64,000 nt of DNA from positions 15,917,111-15,981,110 of the forward strand of contig CM037836.1 of NCBI GenBank assembly GCA_021234535.1, given 5' to 3'. Shown here piece after piece: positions 34,961 through 47,868 of this stretch. Source of the DNA: Stichopus chloronotus. Its lineage: Eukaryota > Echinodermata > Holothuroidea > Aspidochirotida > Stichopodidae. A model generated the notes under the pieces. That model was not told where the DNA came from and did not search any database. It saw only the letters and a program-made list of their open reading frames with translations. The position numbers and the translations under genes were made by a program. The first letter of the stretch is position 1, and every line of letters begins with the position of its first letter.

Positions 34961-37900
34961 GACTGACAGACAGGGTTAAAAACATCGAGACAAACAACCC
35001 CGACAATCATCACCTGCGCTGAGTCAAACCGAAAATATTTGAGTAACAAATTCAAGGAATCTAAACTCTACCGACAGACTGAACAGTTTCGATTGACGAC
35101 TTCTAATACAGAATCAGCGACATTGGCGGAGAGAGAATGCCCACAACACTGAAGTTGACAAATTTGAGCAAATTCAATTACCCGTATTGGACTTTTATTC
35201 GAAGAATTTGTATTCCCCTCGAAGGAAATTTGGCAGACAGTCCATGACATCTTCTGGTTGTTGACAATTTCATGTGCAAACAACTATATGTGCAACTGAA
35301 CCTCTGGGTCTGTATTAAAAGGTGATGCATCACACTCTCAGGTCTCTATTAAGAGCTGCCGCATCGCACTTTTTCGGTGAGTGAGACCTAAGGTGAGGCA
35401 CTGCCCTTCTGGGTGCAAGGTGATACATCACACTACTTGCATTCCAAACGTGAAGAATTAAAAACAAATATTGCAAGCCAGCTCTGGGCAACAAAGGTCA
35501 CCTGCATGCTATGCAAACAACAAATTAATTTCAAAACAAAACAGTTTACTGGATGCAGGCAGAAAAAGATGTGTAAGATTTGTAGAATTTTACAAAAAGA
35601 AGGTTGAACAAGACTATTCTTGCTCTGACTTTCAGCCATGAAAAATGAGAAGGGATGTACTTCATTTGGTGTGCAGCTTTACTGCAGCCAAGTGCAAGTA
35701 ATTTGACCTGTAATAACAAAAAAATAACAGAAAGACTAAACAAATGACTAGGTTAAGTGAAAATACTAACAGCAAAAAAATAGACATCCTTATAGGTTTC
35801 TGCAACCTTATTTAGTAACACCAACAGTTCCTGATTAATTAAGCAAAAACAAGTTAACGACTGCTGGAGAAATGAGTGGGAGTGGGTAAGGGTGAAATAC
35901 TATAGCTCCTTCCTCGAAGAGAGCCTATCATTTATGGTGAAATGTTTTATTTTGCAGTAACCATTTCCTTTCATTTCTCTTTGCTCTGTCAAGTTTTCTT
36001 GGCTGCTTGATTACCTACCCTACATAAACAAAAAAGAAAGTTTTTGGAAAAAAATTATGAACAGAGCCAGATCTCTTGAGAATTTTAAACAGCTTTGAAG
36101 ACAGAGTGAAGTGAAGGCCTTCAACTAATTTTCCAGTAACTTAAGTCATTTCACTCATGGAGCAAGCTTCCTGAAAGCTCTAGAAGTCACAGACGAGACC
36201 AAAACTGTCCGCGAGTTGTTTTTGCACAAAGGAAGAGTAATTAACATTTGACTGGTCACCAGGTGTGGACATTCTCACCAGTAAAATGTCACTTAGATCA
36301 ATTAGGAGATCTTCCTCTGTGTAGATACCTTTCAAATGTCACAAAACAGGATAGCTGACGATGCTTTATGTTTTATGTATGTTGTTCGACCCCAAAACCC
36401 ACTTACAAAAATGCTACCGAGTGCGGGAAATACCATACATTAGGAATAATGGTCATTTATCAAAATTTTTTTGATGTTTCCAACCAACAAAAGTGTTCTG
36501 ACAAAATTCACCACACTAATGAGTAAAATACTTGTTTTTTTTTAGCATTTGTGCGTAAAGCAAAGTTCACCTTGGGCACACCATATTTAATTCTGATTGA
36601 TTTCATTGTCATATCTGTAAAATGCCATCACTGTAGGATGGATTGTGCACCCTTTATCAACACATAAACAACTTTCATATCTTTTTTTTTAAGAGAGACA
36701 CATATTGGAGCTATGACATGGTCATGTTGGTGGTTTTAGGAACCTTTTAAGACAACCACAGCCACTAAGGTTAACAGCCTCTGACAACATTTTTGCCACG
36801 ACTTTTAACTTCTGGTGTCCAATCATGGCAATTCTCAAAATGAAAGTTTTAATATGTGGAAACAGCCTACAGGATGTCACTTAAAATGATACGATGTACT
36901 GTGAGTCGCTGTTCATCAGTTGAGGAAATGCGGTGTGGCCCCTTAATTTGTAAGATGCTGCAGTTTTCAAACAAAAACGAAAGTGCAGACTATAAACTCA
37001 AACACTTCGTAAATCTGCACAAAGAATGTCACAATTTGCAAAACAAATTCTTCCTGAAAACAATCAGAACAAATGACCCAAGGAAATGAAACTGCTTCGT
37101 GATCAAACTGTATAGACAGATACACTTGCCTTTCAACCTTCAGGGTTAGAATACGCAAAATTGTCGATAGCTGATTCATAACTTTATTCCAATTGCCTCC
37201 ATAATACAGGCTGGGTTTCTCGCATACTTATTCCACGTCCTCAAATGTCCCTCTTTCTTGACCTTTGAAGAAAAAGATACCCTCATCTTGACAATATCAA
37301 ACCGACACACTCGATTTACTTCAGCACGTGGCGTGGCGCTGCTTATAGGTTAAAAATGACCAGGTGCAATCTAAAAATCTGAGATCGCAAGCCCAAGGAG
37401 AGGTTCTCGGAGTTGGTGGAGGGCATTTTGAGCAGGTTAAAATGCATCAGATGTGTTCAAGAAATAGCTAAACGTCAGAAGGTATGGAAGCAAATAATGC
37501 ATACAGTCTGTTAAGTCGTGAAATACCAATGTGGTGGGCATTAGATGAAATGTAATTCTGACAATTATCCATGGCTGGCTTTACGAAGGACTCGCTGATA
37601 ATTACTGCAATCCACTGTCAAGGAGCACCCATGCTTTTGCCGTAATAACTAGTTATGTAAGACAACTGAAATATTGCCTAAGTGGATACATAGTGATCCT
37701 ATGTGGAGTATTAATGGGAAAAACCTCATAATATGTCACATGTTATCTCATTACAGTTCCAGGGGGTTACATGTACTTTATGCAAAATTTGTGGTTAGGA
37801 ATTCATTCCAGTGACTGTGTCAACATGAGCAGCTGGTTTTTATGTTCTTTACAATGAACATTACACATAAATTGCTGTTCCCCTATCCATCTCTGGCTAT

Positions 37901-40154
37901 TATGACACACAATGAAAACAAAGCTATCCTTTGTGTGACATGGTTTAACCGAGGTGGTAATCCGATTTCCCATTACAGCTGGCATTAATAACAATGTGCA
38001 GTTTTTATACATGTATTGGTGGGTAACTGCGTGCCCCTAGAATTCTACACTACTGTTACAGTCTATATAGGGTTGGCTAATGTTAGACCCTGACCAAAGG
38101 TGTTTCTGCCTCATCTTTTTAACAGAAAGAAAAAAAGGAGTATTTCCATAAACAGAACAAAACTGTTACTACAGCAAACAAGATGATTTGCTTTCCAAAC
38201 TAACATGTTAACTGTTAACAACAAATTTTGTGAAAGCATGCATCACAAAAAAAAGGAAAAAACAATAACAAAAACATACAAGAAAAGAATAACAAGTGTT
38301 GTGGAAAATTGAAAGACTTCAGAAAAAGAAACTGCTAAGTAAAAAAAGAGTCAAAAAGTATGTCTGAAGTTTTGCAAGTTCAATGAATGAAAGGCCACCC
38401 GACCTGAGATTGTCGGGGAATGCGGTAATAATCGAAAGGGAGAGAGCTAGAGGGCAGCGCTTCATTTGACAAATACAACAGTTAGTCCGAGAGGAGAGTG
38501 ATGAGAAGTCATGGATTCGCAGCAGACATTACTCTCCGCCGTGCCAGCCATTTAGTAAAATCCACAATAGAACTACATTACTGTATAAATGTTTGTCACC
38601 CAACAACCAATGGCGAAGAATGACATATATGTACGGGTGATTATAACAACATATAATAAGCTTGTTCGACTGCCTTGATCACATCTACTACAAAGTCAAA
38701 CAAATGTTCTCACAGTTTCATGAGCAAAGTCTAACTTTGCTAATGGAAAGTTAAAAAGGTTCAAGACAAAAGTGTAATTTTGTCATCAAGTTATTTTACT
38801 ATAATCAGTAGAAATATGGGCCACTCATTATCTACCCACTCCGTACACTAAACCCTCACCGAACTGACCAATTAAATGTGACTCCCCCCTAATGTGAAAA
38901 ACTCCCAACAGAAATATTTCTTTCGCGGTGATGACTTTGTGGTCCCAAAATGGCCATGTGAAATGCCTTCTTTTGCTACATGGTTTTGAGTTTCAACCAA
39001 ATTTCCTCTCAAATTTTCACCGTGAAAGTCGGATGACCGAGTGGCACGTCCATGCTGGCAAATTGTACACAATATGATTTATACAAGGAAATGTCACCAA
39101 GATGGTACGCCAATGATTCATAGATTCCGCTTTAAAGTAACCATTTGTATTGTGAGGAAAATTGTACTCATTATCTAGCTGGGTTTACATCTTCACTGCT
39201 GATGTGATCAACCAAGTAACAAAACTGAACAGAAATGCTGGCAAAATATCAACCTCTTGACACCCCCTTTATTCCCCATCCACAGATAAAAGAATCCATT
39301 TAAGTCTCCCATCAACTGGTGTTCTGGCGAATAATCTGTACATTTCATGCTGCAATGCACCTTTCTCCGTTTCAACACTATTTCAAATCATGAAATCAAA
39401 TATACTGTACTTAAGGGAGCAAAGACATTGACGATTAACAATATGGAATAAAAAAATATGTAGGAAAAGGCCGCTTTAAATGTATCTGCCTTTGTTCCCC
39501 TGCGGTGCGATAAGGATTAGGTGGGGCATGATGCCGTCCCTCCCCCTTCTCCCCTTTCTTATTAGAGGCTTAGTAGAATAACTATGTGCCCTTACTGGAA
39601 GACTGGATGAAGATGGACAGTTACAAAGGAGTTCCTGCCTCAACAAAACTTGGCTACATTTTAAAACATTTTCTAACAAGGATCTCATAATTTTGAGCTG
39701 TAATTCATATAAAGTAATCGTTAATTTTCACTTGAAACATTTGATCTACCTGAAATCCGGTTTCAAATTCCGGTGACACAAGTCCTTTTACTGAAATATT
39801 TACATCGAGTCACAAGTACACTGTGGGACTATCCTGCCAGGAATTTTTACAACTGGAAACTGGCAAGTCTGAAGGTTGAAAACTTCTGCATGACCATAGC
39901 CATATTTTCGGAGCCCAAACTGCCTATGGTCAACAATGAGTCTGTGAGTGTTCTGATTGAATGCAACTGCAAAGGGATGATTGCACTACTTCTTAAAACG
40001 ATACCTCTCTGAAAAACTTTACATCATAATTCCGTTATGTTTTTTTTGCTGAAATTTCTATGGTAAAACAAATAGTGGCTGAAGTAAATTTTCCACTTTT
40101 ATATAGTCTGTAAGATTCGCTAGGCATTCAAAAACTTTGCCACCCCCCATCTGA
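34961..40154. other. No supported gene
   Basis: This is mostly AT-rich. A GC-richer patch at 38400-38560 has no open frame with splice signals. It could be regulatory, but nothing in the sequence proves it. Confidence 0.45.
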
Positions 40155-40590
40155 TGGCACACGGGTATGTACCGATCAATCTACCCATTTTCTGTTTGGG
40201 ATCAAACGATGACGGCCAGTACGAGCAACACATTCACAGGTAGCATTGGCTGATCAATGAACATAATATGTTGCCATGGGTGGTATCTAGGTATCCGGGT
40301 AACCAACCAAAGACATCGGGTTCTGTTTCTGAAATTGCTACCTGGATCCAAAGTTTCAATAACACACACTGTGCGTGTGACAAACTTCAGCATGTATGCG
40401 ACTAAGATCAACTTCCTTGCCATGCCCAGAAGTAAGACGTGTGGTGTCATGCTAAACTGCAAAGCAAACCGTACAATTATGAATTCACAATGGACTAGAA
40501 AAGCCAACAGAGGTTATACTTCCAGGTGACCTGACAGACGATGGAAATCCGGTAACCGGGTCCGAATTTGGGAACCCGGTCGCAAGCACT
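40155..40590 (+). repeat. Repeat family F, copy 2
   Basis: This is the longest copy of the family at 16222. It has CACACGGGTATGTACC at the left, GCTACCTGGATCCAAAGTTT and TGTGTGACAAAC-like blocks inside, and CCGGTAACCGGGTCCG plus AACCCGGTCGCAAGCA at the right. Overlapping open frames on both strands are attributed to the repeat. Confidence 0.55.
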
Positions 40591-41410
40591 AAGTGAATCC
40601 TTCATGCCACAAAGGCAGCCAAGAATAGATTCCTAATGTACTCTTGCTTTACACAGATTTTAATCAGTCCTTCAAATCTCTCTTCCAGAGAGTATTTGGA
40701 AAGAGACAATCTCTTCTTTCTATACTGGCTTGACAAATCTCATCATTGAAAGGATAATGAGTCTTTCACGTGTGGAAAATTACATACATTGCTGCCATTC
40801 CTTTGACATGCCACTTCCTTGAAGAATAAACATGACTTATATATAAATGCTCAGAATGCACAGGCTAAACGGTTAGTTCACTGAATGAAAAGCAGTGTTG
40901 GAAGAACCCAAAATTCTAACTTTTGATTAAAGCAGAATTCTGACACAGGGACTCTGGTATACAACCCTTTGCTCTTACCACTCACCTTCCCGAATCCTTC
41001 TGGAATAGTTGTGGTGACAGGTATTAGTGAGGAGCAAAGCAAATGCTAACAGGAAGCACCTTCAAGCTTGACACAAACAGCTTCCAGAAAAACCCCCACT
41101 TCGAAAAAGTAAATGAAAATGCAAGCCTAAAAACACTGACCATATCGTATACCCATAGTTCGCAACTTGGAGGTGTGCCTGGAAACAAAATGGCCACACA
41201 CAGAGGTTACACTGCGAAAGTGGACTCGGTTCCATTTAACACCTTTAACTGGCAAAGTTTAATATTTCAAGACAGGTATCACACGCACTACTTGGTGGGA
41301 AACATTCCTACTCGGCTTTACACTTCGACTCTGACTGGCAGACTGTAATAAAACGATTCCTTTTAAGGCAACATCAAAAACGAAGACTGGATCATCAATG
41401 TCGTCATCCT

Positions 41411-41445
41411 CATCACCACCATCATCATCATCATCATCACCATGT
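41411..41445 (+). repeat. (ATC)n microsatellite downstream of the TIPE gene
   Basis: An interrupted CATCATCATCATCATCA tract lies about 45-80 bp past the stop codon of the TNFAIP8-family gene. It would be in its 3' UTR if the transcript extends that far. Confidence 0.8.
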
Positions 41446-41488
41446 CCTCTTCTACAAACTTGAGGTACTAGAGGGCAGCAGACATTTT

Positions 41489-42063
41489 TCAAATCACTTT
41501 CTCATCGATCAGTTTGTTCAGCTGTTCGATTATTTTCACTATCTGCGGTTGCAACGGCGTCTCCGGTTCGAACACCATGTCCTGCAACTGGCTGTCACTG
41601 AAGTAGGCAAACACCATCTTTATCCTGTTCGTGGACTTCTCCGTCAGGTGGCGTTTGACTAGCAGTATCAGTATCTCCTGACAGTCCGTCAGCATTGAGA
41701 CCATGTGGGTCTTATCGAAAGTGAACGGTACTTCGTGGAAGCTGATGAAGGTGAGAATGGTGGACCTGAACTTTGACTTGAAGCGCTCTGCCAGATCCAT
41801 CTCCTCCTGGGAAAACTGGTTGTTCCGGTAAAGAATGCCGATTTTGATCGTGATTTTGATGATGCTCTTCATGACTTTGTCGGCGTCTTTCTTGTTTCCT
41901 GAGTAGACCTTGCATAGCCTGTAAACGTTATCCAGCAACGCAGCCATCTCGTCGTCTATGAACGCCTTCGTCACCTTCTTCGACGACGCCATTTTGCCCA
42001 GGATCTTCTTCTGAGCCTTCAGCCCAAAGCTCTTGCTGTCCATCTGGGCATTCCCCTCCGCCA
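41489..42063 (-). CDS. TNFAIP8-family (TIPE) protein, single main coding exon
   Basis: The frame encodes a complete TNFAIP8/TIPE domain: GLKAQKKILGKM near the N-terminus, ILYRNNQFSQEE, SFHEVPFTFDKTHM, RHLTEKSTNRIKMVFAYFSD and a C-terminal LIDEKVI. All are hallmark blocks of TNFAIP8, TNFAIP8L1, L2 and L3. From the internal Met (ATG 42043-42041, MDSKSFG) the product is 184 residues, the usual family length. These proteins are cytosolic all-helical folds with a hydrophobic cavity that binds phosphoinositides, and they act in cell-death, migration and immune control. The exon starts after the strong acceptor TTTTGTCTTCTCTCTAG (AG at 42065-42064) with TGGCGGAG. An upstream exon ending in A would therefore create ATG-GCG and add seven residues; otherwise Met at 42043 is the start. 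It is not assigned to one vertebrate paralogue. Confidence 0.95.
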
Positions 42064-43163
42064 CTAGAGAGAAGACAAAAGAGAGAAACGCACTTTACTA
42101 CGGACAGATCGATAAAGGCAAACACACACAATCTGCGGTGACCCTGGCGAAGCACGTTAAAAATAATGCAGCTTGACATCAAAGATACTTGAAATACAAG
42201 ATCACTGGTTTAAGTACATGTAACAGCTGATGTTGCTTACTTTAGTCTAGGAATGACTGGTTAGTGAAGAGTCAGTTAAATACCCTTCACGGTGATTTCT
42301 TACGATGAAAACGACTGCCAAGGAATCTTAAATCAGAATCTAACAGAAAGTGAGCTGGCCTTCAAAAGGGTGAGTGTGCTGACTTGTCAGTGCAATAAAA
42401 AAAAAGTTATTGCCAATTATAGACAGGGGTAATTTTCACTTTCACAAATCAGATCAGGGAATAGCAAACCTTCTGGTCAGAGTAAGAAAATCACACTAAA
42501 TGCTTCATTAAAAGACCATTTAATTGCCTCTCTACGGTTTAAGCACCAGTCTTACACTTTGCTTGTTCAATAGCACAAACATGCAGGCCATAAGGTTTAA
42601 AATATCCACTTGTGCTAAAACTCACACTACCTTAGGAACTTAAGGAGTGTGGTAGGTCTGCTGTTTTTCAAACTTTAATGATGTATCTGAGTTCCCATTC
42701 TTCACCCGGGTGTGCAAAAAAAAAAAAAAAATCACACTCCTCACAGTGATTTCAAGTGAGTGGTGGTGTGCAATTTGCACTTTCATGCCTCAAAATTCAA
42801 GGCCTGAACATGTGGACTTGATGAACTTAACCAACGTAGTAAGATGGCGGCATAAACCCCACCTCACACCCTGCAGTTTTTTCCCCGATTACCATGCGAC
42901 ATGACATCTTTGGAACTCCTGAGTCTGTGCATATAATTCTGTCACCGACGATCATACCTGCATGCTATCGTCCGTGTCTCCAATACAATGGTTCTACTAG
43001 TAGTGTTTTACCGTAGGGCAACCACCAAAATTTAGTGGGATGCCTTTTGAAAAAGCGTGTTGAAACAAATGTTTTCTGGCATGTGCAATACCACAAATAT
43101 TTCAATGATACAACGCGACTGTCTGCAGTTTGCCTTGCAGAGGACTGCGCCCTCGCTCCCTAC
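42064..43163 (-). other. Probable 5' intron of the TIPE gene
   Basis: The intron is bounded on the right of the coding exon by a strong acceptor. It contains an A-run (42716-42731) and no supported coding. Its upstream limit is uncertain: see the donor candidate at 43163. Confidence 0.4.
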
Positions 43164-43173
43164 CACTGAACAT
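43164..43173 (-). other. Candidate short first coding piece of the TIPE gene
   Basis: On the minus strand ATG-TTC-AGT-G is followed by GTAGGG (donor GT at 43163-43162). Joined to the TIPE exon it would keep the frame and give MFSV ahead of AEGNAQ. The surrounding 43100-43400 has more CpG than average, as expected near a promoter. The evidence is slight: one ATG, one donor and frame agreement. Confidence 0.2.
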
Positions 43174-43848
43174 CCTCAAAGAGTCTACGCTACAATACAA
43201 TAACAGACGGCTGCTGAAAGATCACATCGCATCGTGCAAGTCCTCACACAGTGCAATTCTCTGAGATATCGCATTCGTATCGTAACGTATTGTACAATAT
43301 TTCTGAAAACTGCATTCGTAAGAGGGCAGGTTGTAGATGACAACGGGCGATCATCGTGCACACTCTCGAAATCCTTACGGCAGCAATCACGCAGGAGATG
43401 GAAGCTCTGCGTTAATCTTCTTTGAAAAAAAACGTTTTCATCTTGCCATTTATCTTGTTAGGTACAGAATGGTTTAAAAATTGATGGATCATTCAAAACA
43501 TAAACTGGCATTGTTTCAAAGGAAGTAAGTGCTTCTGTTTCAAAGAAAAAATTCTTTCAGTCAGTATTTGTGAACACAGAATGACAGATTATTTAAGATA
43601 AGGAAGGATAGTGGCCTTTTTTTTTTTCAAGAAATAAATTTCTTACAAATAGAAATTCAGTTATTTGATGTCCAAGAATGTGTTCACAAAACCTTTTGAA
43701 AATTCAGATGCTGCAGATCTTCCTTATTTTATGCACACTGTTTTGAGGAGCTGAAGCATTTGCAGATGTTTACTGTTGAGACTGATTGGTTTATGATTAC
43801 ATTGAAAATGTGTGTACTGAAAAACAAGAAGGATATGATATCTTTGAT

Positions 43849-44001
43849 TCCCCAAAACTCCCTGGTCTGGGAATTCACTAGTGACGTACTCACCTCATAT
43901 AACCTATGCATTACCGTATTAACCATGGTCTAGCATCTGGCTATTTTGTATGCGTGTGCGTGTGTTTATCTGGTCACCACGCTTTCGTAATTGACAGCCT
44001 T
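43849..44001 (+). mobile_element. Repeat family A, copy with 15 bp target duplication
   Basis: A 153 bp copy begins TCCCCAAAACTCCCTGG and ends TTGACAGCCTT. It is flanked on both sides by TATGATATCTTTGAT (43834-43848 and 44002-44016), so both ends of the inserted unit are fixed. It lacks the inverted right arm present at 29721 and 61360. It contains a GTGTGCGTGTG tract and no A-tail. Confidence 0.85.
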
Positions 44002-44016
44002 TATGATATCTTTGAT

Positions 44017-46184
44017 CTTGACTTTTCCTTCATTTTTACATGTTCACGGGAGGTTGAACAAAGGACAGACTATGTCTTTCAATGAACTGAAATGACAGTA
44101 ACTACTTTGAAGAGCAATGAGATTGGCATGAAAACAGTGAAAAACAGAGATCGTATTTGAAAAATAACGCTTCTTAATGTAAGCGACTACGTAATGAATA
44201 TGCAACAATACAGTCTCATCGGTACATCAAAGACATACGTATCAGTCAAGTCATCGCTCCCTGGTCAATAGTATTTGATAAAAGGAAGCACTTGCATTTA
44301 CAAATAACCTAACAAACTGATCATTGCAGCATCAGTGATCCTAAGTTGTTTTGACTTAACTGAATATCCAACACTAGCATACTTCCCATTGGCCTGTTCA
44401 AGGAAGTACACCGTTGATTTGAATGAAAACTCTCAAACACTACATTATCATATTCTAAACTTTTTATCGTTACGTTAGAAGAATATGAGATTATAGGGCA
44501 GAATTAGCCACCTGTAACCTAACATTTTTTCTAAATTGTCTCTATGGTGCAATTAAAAGCCTTTCGGGTGTTCCTTTTTGCCTATGTACACAATCACCTT
44601 AAAACCATTTTCTTTGTATGCAATCTTGGTGAATTTTAAGCACCCTTTTCACTTTTAGGAGAATTTGACCATAACTGTGCCATGATCACCAAATGTTTCG
44701 CAGAAATGGCACTGTAAATGAGCAATTGCACATGTGGCAGAGCAGACATTTTCATTCCATTCATTTATTCATTCATTTTCCATTCATCGAACACTTTTTT
44801 CAAGTTATGAATTTGTCACGCTCTGCTATATTATGCTGTTAAGTGCATTATGATGGGGAGTTCTTCTGACAAAAATTCCAGAAGTAAATACTGATGCCCA
44901 CTATAACACACAGACACACAGCACACTAGGCTACAGTAGTACATATCCCTTGCATTGACGTCACATAACAACAAACAAGGGCGTCCTCCCTGAGACAAGC
45001 AAACGAACAGTACATGTCTACACTGCGAGCGTGTAGATGGAACGGATGAGACGCAACGCACGTTTTAACATTTGTAGCTGATTCTCACGGAGGGTGCTTT
45101 ACTGTATCACTGTGATGTCACATGCATGCAACGGGTCTCTAAAGATGTAGTTACCCTACAGTGACACTTTCAACATCCGCCCACCCGCCCTCGTTTACTC
45201 TTCGCTTGAGTGTACACATGCTCACTTATGGTCATCACGGTGAAAATGCACTCTCCAACCATGCCTCACATGGTAAAGAAAGATCAAGGATGATTAGGAC
45301 CACCAATTATTACAGGCATACAAAAAATTATGCAAGTGGGGAAATGTGTTGTCATGACAACCTTTTTTTCTCTCTTTAGTCCTCCCACTCTTTTACTGCG
45401 TACTTCTAGCTCCTCTCATTGATCCTGTACATAATAAAGCAAGACTGGACAGATGTGGTAACCATGGCTGTGATCTAACCTTCACAGCTTCAAGTGGATA
45501 AACTGAATATGAGCGATTTAATGGATATCAATAAATCCACTGTAAAGTATTGATAATAGCTGGTGCATAGGTTTTTCCTGTGATACTTCAACAAAACCAT
45601 GCAGCTTGTATGTAAACCAGAATATTGAATGATTTCAGGATTCCTTGCTGATATCTCATTTTTCATACACACACAATCACTTACAAACAAATGCAACCCA
45701 GTGGAGAAGGGAAGGGACCATATCAAAATGAAAAAACAAAATGCAATAATGACAACCACATTGTGTATCAATTATGCGTTGGATGTTACCAAGTGCTAAT
45801 ATGAATGAGTAATGTCATTCAATCAGCACTGATGACAGTTGTGGTCATGAACTGAGTAATTCATGAGTTGACCGAAACTTTGTGACACCAAATTGTGGGT
45901 TACAGACCTGAGACTGTGCACATCAACAAAGGCAATCTGTAAGAGTCTTGCCTTCCAAGGGAGTGTTTACTGTGACTAAAACAACAAAGAACTTTGTAAA
46001 TCTTGACAGGGAGATTCTGGCAACAGGGATATTCTCTGACGGCTTGGCAAAATATGTTAAGTGGTTATTTAGCATAGAAAATGGACTTTAAGTATTCCAA
46101 AAATTGAAAGAGGATGAAACCAAAGTCTATCTAGCAGCGATCTCTGCCATGAGACATAGATCTAAATTTTGGCAAATTTCAGTA
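44017..46184. other. No supported gene
   Basis: The interval holds only chance frames. A short stretch at 45176-45215 (CCGCCCTCGTTTACTCTTCG) resembles the 3' part of family B. Confidence 0.5.
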
Positions 46185-46915
46185 GGAAATAAATATGCAT
46201 TGAAGTTCCAGCAACATTTAGTTGCTGAGATATATCACTTAATAGGTTTTCTTACTTCAAATACTGGTGACCTCAAATGACCTTTGACCTCCATTTAAAA
46301 CACTAGGGATCATCTACTCACCATGAACTACCGACACACCAAGTTTGATATCTGAGCATCTTTCTCTTCTTGAGATACTGTCTTTACAAGGTTATCAAGC
46401 AATGTGCTCTACTGACCTCACATGGCCAACGACCTCCACAAAAACATGGCAGACATCACCTTCTCATCAGCTTGCTACCAATGATAAGGGTTTGAAGTTC
46501 CAACAACATTCGGTTGCTGCGATATCTCCCTTGATAGATCTGGTGACCTCAAATGACCTTTGATCTCTATGAAAAACAATAGGCATCATCTACTCATGAT
46601 AGGACTACCAAGACACCAACTTTGAAGTTCCAGCTACCGTTCTCTTCTTCAGATATAGTGTTTACAAGCCAAGGCATCACATACACACACACACAAACCG
46701 GTTTGCGGCGCCAATCGGGGACATGGACTTTTCGTCATGTAAATGGTAATATCCCCACTTTGCTGATGATGTCCCCAGTTTACTGATATAGGTCTTGCAT
46801 GTATCCCCGATTCACTGCCAGAAACAGGATTGTGTGTATGTTTGGCGCCCTCTACATAACCACACACACGCATGCCATCACCATCACACAGACTTCTTGC
46901 CTGCCTTCAACAAGG
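46185..46915 (+). repeat. Repeat family C, copy 4
   Basis: The units contain GGTGACCTCAAATGACCTTT and GACC, with CATCTACTCA and CTTCTTGAGATACTG. They are followed by a CA tract (46678-46697), a second CA tract (46859-46871) and GACTTCTTGCCTGCCTTCAA before AAGGAATCA. The family architecture of array, CA tract and small hairpin is kept. Confidence 0.75.
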
Positions 46916-47685
46916 AATCACAAATCAACGTGTATATATGACTCATGTCTATGTGGACATGGATTAACGCAGAGGCTGGTCTCAGGAAAATCACTAGCCA
47001 ACACGTGCATGGTACCTTTGATACAGTTCAAAATCATCGCAGGGTGAGTGTGGACTGCATACTATAAACGTCCTGATCCGACGTTCAGTTTCAATATCGG
47101 CAGATATCATTTTCAGAACTATGTATCTATGCTACATTCAGCACTGGTATCAACAAATATCAATACGTCAATACTATATTATGGGTATAGAGTGCAAGAC
47201 CAGACATATCGATAATATCCATACACTGATTACAATTAGTTACCTAATAAAATAAAAATGAAGGGCTTTGGTAAAATGGCCTAATAAGATGAAATGACTC
47301 CAAAAGTGCAAACAAACATTTGTAAACACCTTTGGACTGATATGATAACTGCATTCATATGAGAACAGACACTTCATTTTCCTACTTCCTGCACACAATT
47401 TTAGTTTACACAAGGAGTTGAAACACCTATTCCTGAATTTAAAATTCCCTGAATTAGAAAACCTCACTGACTACCCAGATGTACATTTTTTTTGTCAAAT
47501 TGTTTCCTCTTTGCACTTTTTATATTAAAATATTAAAATCGTAAACTTGTAGACAGTACAGCTCGCTCACTGCATTCTCTTCCCTTTTTTTTTTTTTTTA
47601 ACTCTTTCTTTGCAAAATATCTCCTTCATGTGTCTCCTGTTACACTTGGATGGGCAAAATTCTGTTTTCCACTCAGCAGGAGAGA

Positions 47686-47868
47686 CTATACACTAAAGAG
47701 TAAACTGATTGCTTCCTCCCTGACGATATTTGCGATATCCGCAAACTGCTTCAAACCAAAGCGCTTGATTCTTATTTCTTCATAAGTGGTTGTCTGGCAG
47801 CCGGGGCGTAGGTAATCCAATTTGGTGTTAACGATGAGAGCATTACACGCTGAGTTAATGAGATAACC
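47686..47868 (-). CDS. Candidate terminal exon of an unidentified protein
   Basis: After the acceptor AAAACCTCTGCCAG (AG at 47870-47869) a phase-0 frame encodes 60 residues and ends in TAG (47688-47686). The translation includes INSACNALIVNTKLDYLRPG, TTTYEEIRIKRFGLK and QFADIANIVREEA. It has the composition of a folded, largely helical C-terminus and uses codons evenly, unlike nearby chance frames. I do not recognise the family. It lies on the same strand and upstream of the TIPE gene, which would make that gene its downstream neighbour. Confidence 0.45.
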   Translation of the reverse strand, partial: GYLINSACNALIVNTKLDYLRPGCQTTTYEEIRIKRFGLKQFADIANIVREEAISLLFSV

